From M1-B18 sp048264125 (GTDB lineage: Bacteria; Bacillota; Clostridia; Peptostreptococcales; Natronincolaceae), in the NCBI GenBank assembly GCA_048264125.1, contig JBLXDM010000003.1:1-64000 (forward strand): a DNA stretch of 64,000 bases, read 5' to 3'. Position numbers and translations under genes: made by a program. Below, one piece after another: positions 42,065 through 54,100 of the stretch. Below the pieces are notes generated by a model. The model saw only the letters and a program-made list of their open reading frames with translations, was not told where the DNA came from and did not search any database. How positions within the stretch are numbered: the first letter of the stretch is position 1; each line of letters opens with the position of its first letter.

Positions 42065-44911
42065 TTATCTTATTCCCGTATGATCATCCTCATACATTTG
42101 TCCAGATATACTTATGGCGTCCACCAAATCCTGACATAAGCTATCAGCTGGGGTTATAGCGTTCTGTAGGCTTAGCCTAACCTGATAATTCCCGTCGGGC
42201 CATTCTACAGGAATATAGTGCTTTCGTTCAGCAAAAACAGACTGGGCATTGCTTGGTAATATCCAAGTCAAGGTTCCCAAAGAGGCGGTATTGCCCTGTG
42301 GCACCAGCATAACCGGAGTAGCTTTATCCGGGAAGCTTACATATATATTTTGTACATTTGTCAGCTTATATGGCTTGTCGTAGTTAGTAGCTATAGAGCT
42401 GGTTGCAGTTACCTCTATACCATAGCCTGCCTTAATGGTACCGGGGGTAACATTGACGGTTGCACTTAAGCTAGCGTTAAACCTGACAGTATAGCCAGCT
42501 AGAACAGATTCGTATATTGCCTCTGCAATTTGCTGATAAATAGGGCTTCCATCGGGATTAGTTCCGATTTGTGGACCATCATAATACTCATAATGAGAAA
42601 ACCGATCTACATAATGTCTATCTACTATCTGACCAGAGGAATACTGAGATACACTTCTGTATTCAGTCCATGAGGTGGAGTCCGGAACACAGCCTGATAC
42701 CTGTACTGGATTTATAATATTTGCTGTTATCTGTTTCGAATTATTGCTATAGTTGGTTTCCTGATATACCCTGGTATGATTTATTTCACCTATGATATTA
42801 AAGCTCATTAATGTATCCGGCACCTGAAGCCTGTAGCTGACGGTGGTGGTGCCATTAGGCGCTAGATTTATGCTTTCAGTCATCTGAAGTGTGGTTCCTA
42901 CAATCTGTAGTCTGACGGGCACTGCAGGGTTGCTTATTGTTTTGTCAGAGTTATTCCTCACATGTACATTGACTACTCCGAATTGGCCCTTATAAAATGA
43001 GCTGTGGGTTATTCTGGTTACCTCTAAATCAAGTTCTTCTAACTTAGCCACTTCCATCATAAGGGTGGCTGTATTGTCATCATAAGTTATCTCTTCTAAA
43101 ACCCTCGGTGTCTGCATATTAAGTCTTGCCTCCAGCTTCAGATTATCTCCTTCATAATCTACCGGAAGGGTGTATTGGAAATTTACGGTTATGCCATCTG
43201 CTCCAAAGCTTATTCTTCCCTCATGGATTTTTTCATCATTTATCCAATATTCTATTGGTATGTTTTCCTGCAACTCTCCAGTGTAGTTTACAACATCAAC
43301 TACTGCCGTGTAGGTCTTGCCCCTCTCCAATAGGCTGCTGCTGTTTTCAAAGTTCACCAGTGCAATATTGTTTTCCTTTACTGCTGTATATGCATGCAGA
43401 TATCCCCTTCCGTCAACAAATACAAGATAGCCACCACCATAGGATAGCTGGGAGCTTATTCCCCCGGAAATATGTATGCCTTTCTCCGTTCTGTAGACTC
43501 CTGGGGATTCTTCTATCTGAAAGGCATAGGGTACCGGTATCGGCCTTTTTAGGGCGGCATTATACTGGTCCAAGTAAAACATCTTCAGATTGTCTTCGCT
43601 GGAATTTGTCTCCCTGTTGGCTGTTAAAAACACCTCTCTGAAGATAACCTCTTTTATATTGCCAAAGCTGTCGTATTCCTGCTCTGCCACCGACAGAGCT
43701 ATGGCCCCTGAATAGGTGTGGGCTTCAAAGAGCTCTTCGAATACAATTGAGGTATTCGCTATTTTATTTGGGTCATACTGAGCTGCCTCTATGGCGTTTT
43801 CATAGTTTATGCAGACAACCCTTGATCTTCCTGCCACATCCTCTGCAAAGGTCACAAGAAGGTACTTTCCTGCTATGGCAATGCTATTTATGGAGGCTGC
43901 TCCCTGATATTTATCTATTATATAAAACAATTCGTTTTCGGTGGTATTATAGCCTATTATCCGCCCCAGTTTGTCCTGTGCTATTAGCATACCGCTGGTG
44001 CTGCCTGTGCTGACGTTGTCAATCACTGCATAGGCCATGGGGCCGATGATTCCTTCCGTATGAACTTCATCCTTAACTCCCAGGCTCGGGTTCAGGACTC
44101 CATTATGCACTACTCCTCCGGCAAAGCCTCCGGAGGCTATATTATTTTTAGCCAGAATTATGTCTGAAAAGTCACGATAGGTTATTCCTCCGCTGCTACC
44201 TAAAATGCTATCAAATTCAAGGCTCCCATTTACAGCTATTGTCCCGCTTTCGGAATCTAAAACCACCATATGTCCTGTGTAGGTACCAAAACCTATGTAG
44301 ACCTTGCTAAGTGCGGTATTGGCATCCTTTAGTATCGTTACCGTCTGCGTTAAAAATTGTGCTGCCATCTCTCCATTTATGGTTAATTGTGCTGCATCGA
44401 ACTGCCAGTGGGGGCTAAAGCTTAATCCTACTATGCTGCTATCGCTGTTCCTGACCACATTGGCCCTTATGCTTATTACCTTGCCGTCCTTTGACGATGA
44501 GATTAGTTGGTAGCTGGTATCAGAGTGTTTGAGAACAAATAAGCTACCAGGGTTAAAATTAGGATTGGTTGTTTGTATATTATATGATCTTAATATATCC
44601 CCATCTTCCTGTTTAATGGCTTTAAGGCTTTTATCCCCTAATGTAAATATTATGCCATCTATAATAAGGGGCTGTCCCTCTGTTCGTCCTACCTCCACCG
44701 GTTCCCAGGCCTCCGACAGCGGGAATATAGCTGTACCCTTTGAGTAGTTATCCCTCCATAGGTTTCCTCCGAAGGTTACAACCTCCCCCTGTGGCCTTAT
44801 GTAATCTATTCCTCCAATGGTAAAGCCATATGAAAATATCACATTGCAGGCTAAAAACAGCGTCATCAATATGAAGGCTATTAGACTTTTTTTCTTAAAA
44901 AGCGGCTTCAT
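42065..44911 (-). CDS. Secreted beta-propeller/CARDB surface protein
   Basis: 948 residues. A signal peptide (1-30, KKKSLIAFILMTLFLACNVIFSYG) is followed by a PQQ-like beta-propeller region of about 450 residues with repeated IIDGIIFTLGDKSLKAIKQEDGDIL-type blades. Two CARDB-like Ig folds follow (about 540-760, with KTYTAVVDVVNYTGELQENIPIEYW and GVVNVHVRNNSDKTISNPAVPVRLQI), then an unassigned C-terminal region of about 190 residues. No SLH or sortase anchor is seen, so it may associate with other wall proteins. Last gene of the surface operon; a structural or adhesive role is inferred. Confidence 0.8.
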   Translation of the reverse strand: MKPLFKKKSLIAFILMTLFLACNVIFSYGFTIGGIDYIRPQGEVVTFGGNLWRDNYSKGTAIFPLSEAWEPVEVGRTEGQPLIIDGIIFTLGDKSLKAIKQEDGDILRSYNIQTTNPNFNPGSLFVLKHSDTSYQLISSSKDGKVISIRANVVRNSDSSIVGLSFSPHWQFDAAQLTINGEMAAQFLTQTVTILKDANTALSKVYIGFGTYTGHMVVLDSESGTIAVNGSLEFDSILGSSGGITYRDFSDIILAKNNIASGGFAGGVVHNGVLNPSLGVKDEVHTEGIIGPMAYAVIDNVSTGSTSGMLIAQDKLGRIIGYNTTENELFYIIDKYQGAASINSIAIAGKYLLVTFAEDVAGRSRVVCINYENAIEAAQYDPNKIANTSIVFEELFEAHTYSGAIALSVAEQEYDSFGNIKEVIFREVFLTANRETNSSEDNLKMFYLDQYNAALKRPIPVPYAFQIEESPGVYRTEKGIHISGGISSQLSYGGGYLVFVDGRGYLHAYTAVKENNIALVNFENSSSLLERGKTYTAVVDVVNYTGELQENIPIEYWINDEKIHEGRISFGADGITVNFQYTLPVDYEGDNLKLEARLNMQTPRVLEEITYDDNTATLMMEVAKLEELDLEVTRITHSSFYKGQFGVVNVHVRNNSDKTISNPAVPVRLQIVGTTLQMTESINLAPNGTTTVSYRLQVPDTLMSFNIIGEINHTRVYQETNYSNNSKQITANIINPVQVSGCVPDSTSWTEYRSVSQYSSGQIVDRHYVDRFSHYEYYDGPQIGTNPDGSPIYQQIAEAIYESVLAGYTVRFNASLSATVNVTPGTIKAGYGIEVTATSSIATNYDKPYKLTNVQNIYVSFPDKATPVMLVPQGNTASLGTLTWILPSNAQSVFAERKHYIPVEWPDGNYQVRLSLQNAITPADSLCQDLVDAISISGQMYEDDHTGIR

Positions 44912-44972
44912 CCTAGCTTCCTCTCCTTTGTTAAAGCTTTCCTATATTTGAATGTCTGTTTCCATCTATTCT

Positions 44973-45779
44973 TTATTTCCTAGTGTATATTTTCACCGTA
45001 GAGGTGGACTCCTCCCAGTCTACCTTGCAATCAAAGAGCTCTGCTATATATCTTACCGGTACAAAGGTTCTTCTCTCCTGTAATACTGGAGCCTGGTCCA
45101 TAAATATGTGCTTTCCCTCTTTAAAAATCCGGTAATCACCTATACTTAAATCTATTTTGGTATGGTATCGAATGGCCCACACCACTCTTAGGCCTTCATT
45201 TATAAAGTTGAAGCCCACCTCTGCATTTAGGGCCTCCCCTATCGCCCTGAAGGGCACCATTGTCCTTCCATTTAATATGAAGGCCGCTACATCCGTCTCT
45301 AAGGGTACTCCATCCACCAGTACATAGGCCGTCCTTGGCATTTCTTCCCTTGGTATGTTATTTTGAGGGGCATTTTGGTTACTTTCCAGCATGTCGAGGT
45401 TTTTTCCCTTAGCGTATTCATCCTCTGATCTGCTGTTTTTACTCCTGTCAATCGTACCGGAGTATTCTCTAAAGCTGGTGCCTTTTAAAGCTACACCATT
45501 AATTGAGACAATCTCTGCTACATCTGTTTGATAATAATATATAAAACGTATGGAGGCCTCCAACTGCAGGGCATCATCCGCAAAGGGACTTTTATATACA
45601 ATATAAGTCTTGATGGTTCCGTTCTTCATCAGGAGCTGTAGCTCCGCCAAAATATTGGGATCTGAAAATTCCCTTTGCAGTATTTCAGCAGTAGCAGCAT
45701 CCTGTGTATTGGCCAGCACATTTCCCGCAGTCAGCATCATAATTATTAGCCATATCGCTATAACTCTTATATATTTCAT
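44973..45779 (-). CDS. Secreted protein with copper-amine-oxidase-type N-terminal domain
   Basis: 268 residues with a signal peptide (1-23). The first 130 residues are unassigned. The C-terminal 110 residues form a Cu_amine_oxidN1 domain, seen as VLVDGVPLETDVAAFILNGRTMVPFRAIGEALNAEVGF and TFVPVRYIAELFDCKVDW. In Firmicutes this domain is a common extracellular module not linked to amine oxidase activity. It lies between two other secreted proteins in the same direction. Confidence 0.83.
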   Translation of the reverse strand: MKYIRVIAIWLIIMMLTAGNVLANTQDAATAEILQREFSDPNILAELQLLMKNGTIKTYIVYKSPFADDALQLEASIRFIYYYQTDVAEIVSINGVALKGTSFREYSGTIDRSKNSRSEDEYAKGKNLDMLESNQNAPQNNIPREEMPRTAYVLVDGVPLETDVAAFILNGRTMVPFRAIGEALNAEVGFNFINEGLRVVWAIRYHTKIDLSIGDYRIFKEGKHIFMDQAPVLQERRTFVPVRYIAELFDCKVDWEESTSTVKIYTRK

Positions 45780-45793
45780 TTAAAGCCTCCTCT

Positions 45794-46978
45794 CTAGGGA
45801 TTCAACACCATGTATACATAATCGTCGATATTGGTAAAACCGTATCTTCCGATAAAGCTCTGGGTATTGGCTGCCGGTACTCTTTCAAAGGCCTTTTTGA
45901 TGGGATACATCTCACCATCTGCAGCCGATTGATAATATTGATAGAAGTAATAGGTCTCTCCGTTGTGCTCCTTTGTGTAGCCTCTGAAGAACTGCTCCTT
46001 AAATACCTCCGATAAATCAGTTCTCTCGATTCCCTTTCGCCATAACGTGGCATCTATTGGAGTACCGTCAGCTATGAAATCAACCGTTTGTATAACCTGG
46101 TTTTCATTAAATTGTATATGGGTTAGGGGGTTTACTCTTCTTTCAAGTATTTCTGTGTCGGTGTTTACGACATGGCTTCTTACCTCCACCAGAAATTCAT
46201 CCGTAACTCCCGATGGGAATTCAGGGGCCAGCATCCAGAAGGTGTGGTTTTTTGTGTTGGCGGATCGGTTTATGGTGTAGTCGTTGAAGGTGGAGAAAAG
46301 ATAACGTATATTATCCATAGCTTCCATGTCGATGCTTTTTTTGACCTTGTACTCTATAATTGTTGGGACGAAGTATAAGTAGCCTTCTACGTTGTCATGG
46401 AAGGTTTTTATGGTGCCTAATGCGGTTTTAAATTTTTCTGAAGCTGTTTCCGGGGTAAGGCCCATGTAGTCGTATATGACTTGTTCGCCGTTTTCTATTG
46501 TTCCCAAAGTATTTTTTACATTGAATACCCTTTCCACCGGTGTAAGTAGTGCTTCATACTGTACCTGCAGGCTGCCGGTTTGATTGTTGTATATAATATT
46601 TTCTGGGTCTATGGTTATTGTGTTAGATGCTGCTGCATAATATCGCTCATTGTACTCATCTTGATTATTTGAGTATACAGTTGGAGACCATAAAAAATTA
46701 TCTACACCAAAGGATGTTTCTTCAGGGTCATATGGATACACTTTAACATCATATAAATCCTCGGGATTAAGCTGTCTAGCCAGATTTAAGGTATAGCCTG
46801 AGTTAAACTTTTTCCCCGGACTTCCATCCTGCCACGCTCCAGCGGAGTTCTTCCAGACAAAGATTACCCCCGTATCTAGCCGGTAATGGGTTTCATACAT
46901 CTGAGGGCCAATACTACTGGCCAAAGCAGTACCGGGTACAAAAATCAATATCATTAATATAATAGCCAGCTTTTTCAC
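45794..46978 (-). CDS. Secreted protein of unknown function in the surface operon
   Basis: 394 residues. I place the start at a GTG (46976-46978) directly after GAGGTGAGAAT, giving a clean signal peptide (KKLAIILMILIFVPGTALA). An upstream ATG at 47032 would fuse unrelated residues to it and overlap the previous gene. The mature part has no recognised domain; it is rich in Tyr, Asn and Thr and predicted mostly beta. It starts 4 bases after the SLH gene stop, so the two are coupled. Function unknown. Confidence 0.75.
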   Translation of the reverse strand: MKKLAIILMILIFVPGTALASSIGPQMYETHYRLDTGVIFVWKNSAGAWQDGSPGKKFNSGYTLNLARQLNPEDLYDVKVYPYDPEETSFGVDNFLWSPTVYSNNQDEYNERYYAAASNTITIDPENIIYNNQTGSLQVQYEALLTPVERVFNVKNTLGTIENGEQVIYDYMGLTPETASEKFKTALGTIKTFHDNVEGYLYFVPTIIEYKVKKSIDMEAMDNIRYLFSTFNDYTINRSANTKNHTFWMLAPEFPSGVTDEFLVEVRSHVVNTDTEILERRVNPLTHIQFNENQVIQTVDFIADGTPIDATLWRKGIERTDLSEVFKEQFFRGYTKEHNGETYYFYQYYQSAADGEMYPIKKAFERVPAANTQSFIGRYGFTNIDDYVYMVLNP

Positions 46979-46982
46979 ATTC

Positions 46983-48020
46983 TCACCTCGATTTAAATGG
47001 ATTTGGGAATATAACCATTGTGTTATTTCCAAAGGCTACTGCACCAAATTCATCTATTTCATTAAGCTTTACATCATCCGGAATTACATGATATATATAA
47101 GCATCAGGATTAGGATAAGATTCCATCAACTTAATGATTTTATTATCCTTTATGATGTAGAGATTGTTCAATCCCTTAACCTTGATTGAGTTCCCTGTTA
47201 TACCCTCGTATATCATCATTTCATATGGGTTGACTGAAAATACCTGAGCACTAATAATTTTAAAGCTCTTTCCTATAGCTGAAGGATTGCTTATGGCCTC
47301 CTCTATTTTCTTGGTTTCACTGGTTGCCACAGGAGCTGCAGGCAATATCCTCTCTGCCTCATCAAATATTCTTACAATAACGGTGGAGGCTTCTGCACGG
47401 GTTAGACCCTGTCTACCTTTAAACTCTCCATCGGGATAACCGGTTATTATCCCCTGTGTATATGCCTTTAAAACAGGACATCTGTACTCTTCAGGCACAT
47501 AAGGATAATCCTTAATCTGATAGGTATAATCTGCTCTATTAGGCAGGAAGGTTTCCCCCCTGCTGGTTGCAACTCCTACGACTATCTTTGACATCTGGTA
47601 TCTGGTGATGGGCTTATCTAAATCACTGGCTTTATATTCCCCTTCACCGATATAGCTTAGCTCCTCTGCCTTCTCTACATAATTCATGGCCCAATGCTGC
47701 CCTGAGGAAACTGAGACTTCCTCTCCATTAAAGACCGCCACCACTATTTTTATAAACTCCCCCTGGGTTATCGAGTTATTGGGCTTAAAGGTTCCATCGG
47801 TGTAGCCGTCAATCCCACCTAAGGCCACTAGCTTCGCCACCTTGCTTACATACCATTCTTCGGAGGCGATATCCTTAAATCTATTTAATGTCGAGGTTAT
47901 ATGGGTATCCACATTATCTGCCACCTGCTTAAATGTCTGCTCAGATGTTAATGCTATACTGCTGCCGATACTCAAAACTAATAAAACAGTCGTTATTATT
48001 ACAAGCATTCTTTTTTTCAT
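46983..48020 (-). CDS. SLH-domain cell-surface protein
   Basis: 345 residues. A signal peptide (MLVIITTVLLVLSIGSSIALT) is followed by three SLH repeats: WYVSKVAKLVALGGIDGYTDGTFKPNNSITQGEF, HWAMNYVEKAEELSYI..ITRYQMSKIV, and CPVLKAYTQGIITGYPDGEFKGRQGLTRAEASTVIVRIF (about residues 52-225). A C-terminal region of about 110 residues is unassigned. SLH domains bind pyruvylated secondary wall polymers. It follows the giant protein gene by 177 bases. Confidence 0.9.
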   Translation of the reverse strand: MKKRMLVIITTVLLVLSIGSSIALTSEQTFKQVADNVDTHITSTLNRFKDIASEEWYVSKVAKLVALGGIDGYTDGTFKPNNSITQGEFIKIVVAVFNGEEVSVSSGQHWAMNYVEKAEELSYIGEGEYKASDLDKPITRYQMSKIVVGVATSRGETFLPNRADYTYQIKDYPYVPEEYRCPVLKAYTQGIITGYPDGEFKGRQGLTRAEASTVIVRIFDEAERILPAAPVATSETKKIEEAISNPSAIGKSFKIISAQVFSVNPYEMMIYEGITGNSIKVKGLNNLYIIKDNKIIKLMESYPNPDAYIYHVIPDDVKLNEIDEFGAVAFGNNTMVIFPNPFKSR

Positions 48021-48153
48021 AGTTTAATCTTCCTCTCACTCGATATTATTTAACAAAGCAAAGCCACAGGTCTCCGAGTATTAGTTATTCCAAGACTTCA
48101 ATAATTTCAAGAAAAGTTCTAAATATCAATATGTAACTACTTCAAGTTGTTTT

Positions 48154-48192
48154 ATCGGAAGGCTCCTGAACTAATTTAAGGAGCCCTCCGAT
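48154..48192. terminator. Long hairpin after the giant SLH gene
   Basis: ATCGGA-a-GGCTCCT pairs with AGGAGCC-c-TCCGAT, 14 bases with one mismatch, just 5 bases beyond the stop at 48198. The U-run (TTTTCTTT) is on the plus strand; on the minus strand AAAACAAC follows. So it may stabilise the 3' end of the giant mRNA or reduce read-through rather than terminate fully. Confidence 0.5.
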
Positions 48193-48197
48193 TTTCT

Positions 48198-51100
48198 TTA
48201 CTCCATGAGCGTTATCAGTCTATTGAAGATTGCTGCCATTTCTGCCCTCGTCAAGCTTCCCTCAGGATTGAAGCTAGCTTCATACCCCTCCATAATTGAG
48301 GCCTCATTTATTGCTAATATCTCCTCTCTGAAGCCGCTTCTCCCAATATCCACATAGTCGGTCGTATTATCCACTGCCTTCAGTCCCAGCTCCAGTGCCA
48401 ACAGTGCTGCTGTTTCTTCCCTGCTTACCGTATTAGAGAGATTTGGCGTTCTTCCAAAGATATATTCAACCTCAAATATCGTCAGTTTGTTTAGGGCATT
48501 CATTATGGAATAGTAATGTACATCCTCCCTGCTTATCTCTAGAGGCAATGCATTTCTCCTTTCAATAGCACTATCCCTTAGATATACCTTCAGCTCGCTA
48601 AAGCCCTTCAAGAGCTGCAGTCTGGTAACATATTCATCCGGGGAGAAGCTGCTGCTATTTAAGTCCTCTAATATCCCTCTAGACAACACCGCTTCGATGG
48701 CATCCTCTGCCCAGTGGCCCTCAATATCCACCGGATTTACCTGAGTATCCGAAATGGCTATTATTCTGAAATCAATGACCTCTATCCTCTGGGTCACAAG
48801 GTCTATAACATGTATACTCCCTAACCCCTCGCTTATGGCTTTAACTAAATTGCCATTAACCTCAACATTTCCACTATCAGCCTCCACTATCAGATAATCT
48901 GTATTGGCTTCTCCATAGCCCTCGTTGTAAAACACTGAAATATCCCTTATATCTAATGCGTCTCCTTCCTTCAGCACATAGGACAGTTGGGTTTTTATTA
49001 GCTGTATATCCGATTCGGGGAACTTATCCTTTACTACTATGATGTAAACTGGTAGCTGCTTTTTCCCATTGGTAATAATTATCCTGATCAGTCCCTCACT
49101 ATCGTTGGCCTTAAAGATAAGGGTATCTAAGTCCAGCTCTCCCAGATCATCATTCTCGTTCACAAAGATAATTTCCTGCCCCTTAAAATGTCTTTCAATA
49201 CTACTGCTGAAGGCCCTTTCTACATCTGTCTCTGAACCCGTCTGTATTATTATCCTTCTGTCAAAGCTCTGTATATCCGATATCAAAATACTGTATTTAT
49301 ACATCATCCCTGTCTTCCTGTGCACGAAGGTTATTATCAGCTGACCATTGCCTCTGGTAACCAGTCTGCCATTCTCAAAATATGCAATTGATGGGTCACT
49401 CAGCCTCATATCAAAATCCTCCAGATTGATATTATCCATATCTATTGCATTATCTGGATTTCGATCATTATACTGCTGCAGCAGGTCCTGTAATATGTCC
49501 TGCAGCTCAACGGATTGATTTGGTCTAACATCCAGAGGCTGTGTTCCATTAACGGTGTCATAGAAGGTTCCGTCTCCCTGTACTTCAATGTCCGTCATTG
49601 TATAGTTTTCTGCATGGTCTCTGACTATAACCTTCACCCTTGTTCCTGTATCCAGTCCCGACAGCCTTGACTCTGATGTCCATGCCTGCTGGTTCCAATT
49701 AGAGGCTATAATTGAAGATATATCCAAGGATGCCACCTGCAATCCATTTAATGCCTGTACACCAAAAGGATTAAAGCTTACTGTATTGTTACCTATTTGA
49801 AGCTGGTACTGATCGGCCGCATCATGCAATTTCATATTATCTCTTGCAAAAACCTGCAAGCTTCCATTGCTAATTACAACTTTCTCAATCACCGGTGGTG
49901 TTGCATCAGCTGTCTGCTGTTCAATTTCTCTAAAGGCCAGCCTTGTTCCGTCATGGACGATGCTGATTCTAACGATATATGTGGTTGAATCCGTCAAGCC
50001 GGGTATTATTATTTCTCTTATATCATTTAATGCATTGGTGTACACCAGCCTATTTAAGCCCTTTTCTATTACATCTATTCTATAGTACAGAGTCCCATTG
50101 TAATTGTGCTTTAGCAAAGCCTCCCTGAGCTCATCAATATATTTCGGAGTCTTTATATGCAGAGTGCCCTGTCCAGAATTTGGTGAAGTAGGGGGAGCTT
50201 CGACAGTTAAATTGTCCTTGCCTAAAACATCTTGTATGATTTCAATTATCTCCTGAGGCAATGGCACCTCTATAGTTCCTGCAGGAGGTGGTGTTGATGG
50301 ACCCGGAGGATTATTTGCCGCATGTATTTGATTGATAATATCCTGTGGCACTGTACCATAAAGCACCTGATTGTATTGAGTTACGTTGACATCAACCTCT
50401 GCTTCATTTATATATTCGTCAATAACCTTTATATAAACTCTTTTAGGAGGTGCTACTGTAATATTGTTGCTGGCAGAAAAATTAATATTAGACACGCTGC
50501 CTCCAAGATCGGATACAAGAATCACACTGCCATACTCGTCCTCCTGAACACTTAAAATAGTGGCCGTACCATTGCTCAACACCTGGAAGCCATAGGGTGT
50601 GTTGTGTAGTTTATAGTTATCTCTCGCCAAAACATATAGCTTTCCATGGAGTATATATACTCCTGTGATTTCCGGCGATGTAATATCTATGATTGTATAA
50701 TTTATCGTCCTTTCCGCCAGCACATTAGATTCGTCATCAATAATAGTAAAATGTATGCAGTAGTTGTGACCCTCCTGAAGACCCTCCAAGGTTACCCAAC
50801 CGCCTTCTGTTTCAATATATATAACCTCTTCCCCAGAAGGATTATGGGTTACACTTATTGTGTAGCTTTGTCCCGGCTCCAGCTCCGGCAGCTCAAAGCT
50901 GGGCACTGGTGTATCTGTGGGGATAACTATATCCTCTAGCCTTTGCTGGGGTGATTTTTTCACCAGCAATTCAAACGTCAAATGCTTGCTTATGTCAAAG
51001 GCATCTGTAACAGTGATTGTAGTGGTTCCCACACCTACCGCTGTGATTTGATTACCATTGATACTAACAAAGTCAGGCTCAGAAGCTGTTATCACTAAAT

Positions 51101-54100
51101 ATGGATAGTTATTATATACACTGGAATCCTCCAGTATGACATCAACTGTTATTGACATTGTATTTCCATAAATAATCTGAAGATCCTCTATAGGTGCAAA
51201 GGCTACAATAGGCTTTGTTAACTCTATCTCCTTTGCAATCTCAATCCCGGTTAGATTATCTCTGGCTGTTATGGTTAAGGTCCCGATATCAGATGCCATC
51301 AGGGTAACCTTACCACTATCTCCTATCGGGGTTAATTCCGCTATAGAAGTGTCCGAAAGGCTCCAGGTAATATCGGGATATACCGCCATACTGGTGCCGT
51401 CAACAAAGGTTGCTGCTGCACTTAACTCTGTCGGTGTATTGTAATTAAGGATTATTCTGTCTTCAAAGGTCATTATTGGTCCTTCTAAATTTATCTCTAG
51501 ATCCTCAACTTCCTTTCTTACAGTCAATTCAACTGGCTGAAGTAGTTCGTCTGCACCGATAGGATATATCGTTTTATTTCCTGCCAAGTCCTCTATTTCA
51601 AAATAGAATTGGTGTTTTTCCGCATGTTGATAATCTGCTGTATAAAAATCGATAAATTGCTCACTCCTGTTATCCCCTGGATTTTCAGGGTCAAATAGAC
51701 TCTCGACTGCCAATTCATAATCATCGGTACCTCCTACCCTCCGCCGATAAATTCTATAAATCAAAGTATCTTCACCCAATTCTCCACTAATCGGATCAGA
51801 TGTAAAAAAGCCAAAGTCAACCACTCCCTGTGCATATCCATCGGTTAGATGAATGTCTACCTTTGAAATTTCAGGAGGCATATTATTAAACCTAAATACC
51901 TCACTCCATTCCTCTGAAATATTTCCCGCCTCATCTGTAGCCCTTATATATACATAATAGTGTTGCAGACCCTCTGTGCCATCACCTGCGAAGCTTATCC
52001 CTGCCTCCGTATCAAAGGGGTATAGGGTATAGGGTGCTTCTCCTTTAATAGTGGTTACACCATAGACCGTTTCAATATCTATGGAATCCTCTATTTGTGG
52101 ATTGATTAAAATCTCATTAACATATCTGTATATGCTGTCACTTGTGCCATTCTCCTCAGTAGGAATGATTATTATTGGTGCAGCAGTATCTCTTCTGTAA
52201 GGCCCATACACACCCTTTATCCTGGTGCCAGCTTCGTTCTCAACTAAGTAGTGTATATAGTAGATTCCGTCAGTACTGATAGTTAATTCTTCTGTGTAGT
52301 CTAGCCACAACTCATCCCCGATAAGACTTGTATCGTTATGCTCTGCGATAAAATACTTCATTGATATGACATCACTTATACCATTAGGTAAGTATGAAAG
52401 GTTAACCTCTATATTAGAATTCTTCCAGTTATAATCCTGATTATCAGCATCAACAAAGGGAGCCTGCTTATCTACGCTATAGGGTCCGTAAATCTCGTAG
52501 CTTTCATTGCCCGCATTGTCTATAGCCTTAACATGCAAATAGTGCTGTCCATCTTCACTGAGAGTAATAGCTTCTGTGTATGCTGTCCATCCATCTACAA
52601 CTATGTCCGTACTATCTGTAATGCTGTATGTAAATGAATTTAGCCCACTTAAGCCTGCCTCTGATACCGATAAATTAATATTAATATCTTGGTTCGTCCA
52701 ATGATACTCCTCGTTATCATTTTCAATTGTCGGCATAAAAGTATCCCTCTTATATGGGCCATAACAGCCTACCTGTTCATTGCCAACCCGGTCTGCTGCC
52801 ATAAAATGAATATAATATTGTCCATCTGTTTTGATAACAATTTCGCCATCATAATCAACATAATTTTCTTTTCCCGGTGTTTCGGCACTTTCGCTTATAT
52901 AATATTTTTCTATTTTCATACCAGTGCCTTCATCAGAGTATGTAATGTCAATTGAAATATCAGCATTCTTCCATGCATAGTCAGTATTGTTTACCACTAC
53001 GATTGGCTTTACAATATCTACCTGGAAGGATAGATGCGTATTATCCAGCGCTGATATTGTATACTGTTTTATTACTGCTCCTGTGGGAATACTGCAAAGA
53101 GAGTCCTCGTAGTCCGACACCTCTACCATAATTTTTACATCCTCAAGATTGAGTTCTCCATTTATGAACCTATCCTTTGATATAAATGCATACCCAATGA
53201 TACTTGTTCCACCGGATTTTGCAATGATATCATCATCCCATATGATATTTGTTCTAGTACCACTAATCTCATTGTTAAATGAATCCACCAAATAAATCCA
53301 GCCCTTTTGCCAATTCTCCTGATCCTTATCCATCATACTGACAGAAATAAAAATACCCTCCTGTTGTTCCTCGCTAGCATCAATATACAGCGCATCAGAA
53401 TAGGATAGAAGATTGCCTTCTTTGTCTATAACACCATCAGGTCCAAATATAAAGTCAATAAATTCTTCTCCATTTCTAACAGTAATATCCGGCAATTCAT
53501 TTTGTATAAGCTGTATGGTTAAACTTCTGGCACTGCTCATATATGCTTCAGTTACACCCTTTTCAGATATAGTATCATTTAAAGCGTGTATTTGGAGCTC
53601 ATAGGTTCCTTCGTATGCATACTTATCTGTATTTCCCAAATTAAAGGGATCTATTGTGTTGATATCGAAAGTTTCCTGAGGCATATTATTTACTAGTGTA
53701 TACCATCCCGTTAAAGCATTCTCCCCCTCTTTATTTTTTAAACGCCTTATTCTGGCAGTGTATTTAACTGTTCTACTTCCGACATCCTGAGTTCCTTCTC
53801 CAATTGTGTTTTTGTCAAAGGAGACGTATCCTATGGTCACTGTTTTTGAAAGCTTGTCGTTCGCTGTTATATCAAATATTTGTGGTACAGAGGGTATATA
53901 GTTCGTATGCCTAAAACCGATATCACTGTGAGGAATATTGTTATTATGCCCTTGACTATCATTATGATTATTATGGCCTGCATCATTATGATTGTTATGC
54001 CCTGCATCACCATGATTATCATGACCTGCATCATTATGGTTATCGTTGCCAGAATCAGAATGATTTTCATGGCCGCCAGTATCCCAATGCGTATCGTTAG

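Noticed and set aside
48058..48073. GCAAAGCCACAGGTCT on the plus strand resembles the core of the GEMM-I cyclic di-GMP riboswitch
   Set aside because: It is on the strand opposite to the SLH gene it would control, and the other conserved GEMM blocks (GGCAAAC side, tetraloop and receptor) are missing.
52400..53000. WKN, WTN and WKN tripeptides at the start of the three Ig-like repeats as further cyclophane sites
   Set aside because: W-x-N at this position is common in ordinary bacterial Ig-like repeats, so it does not need the modification hypothesis.
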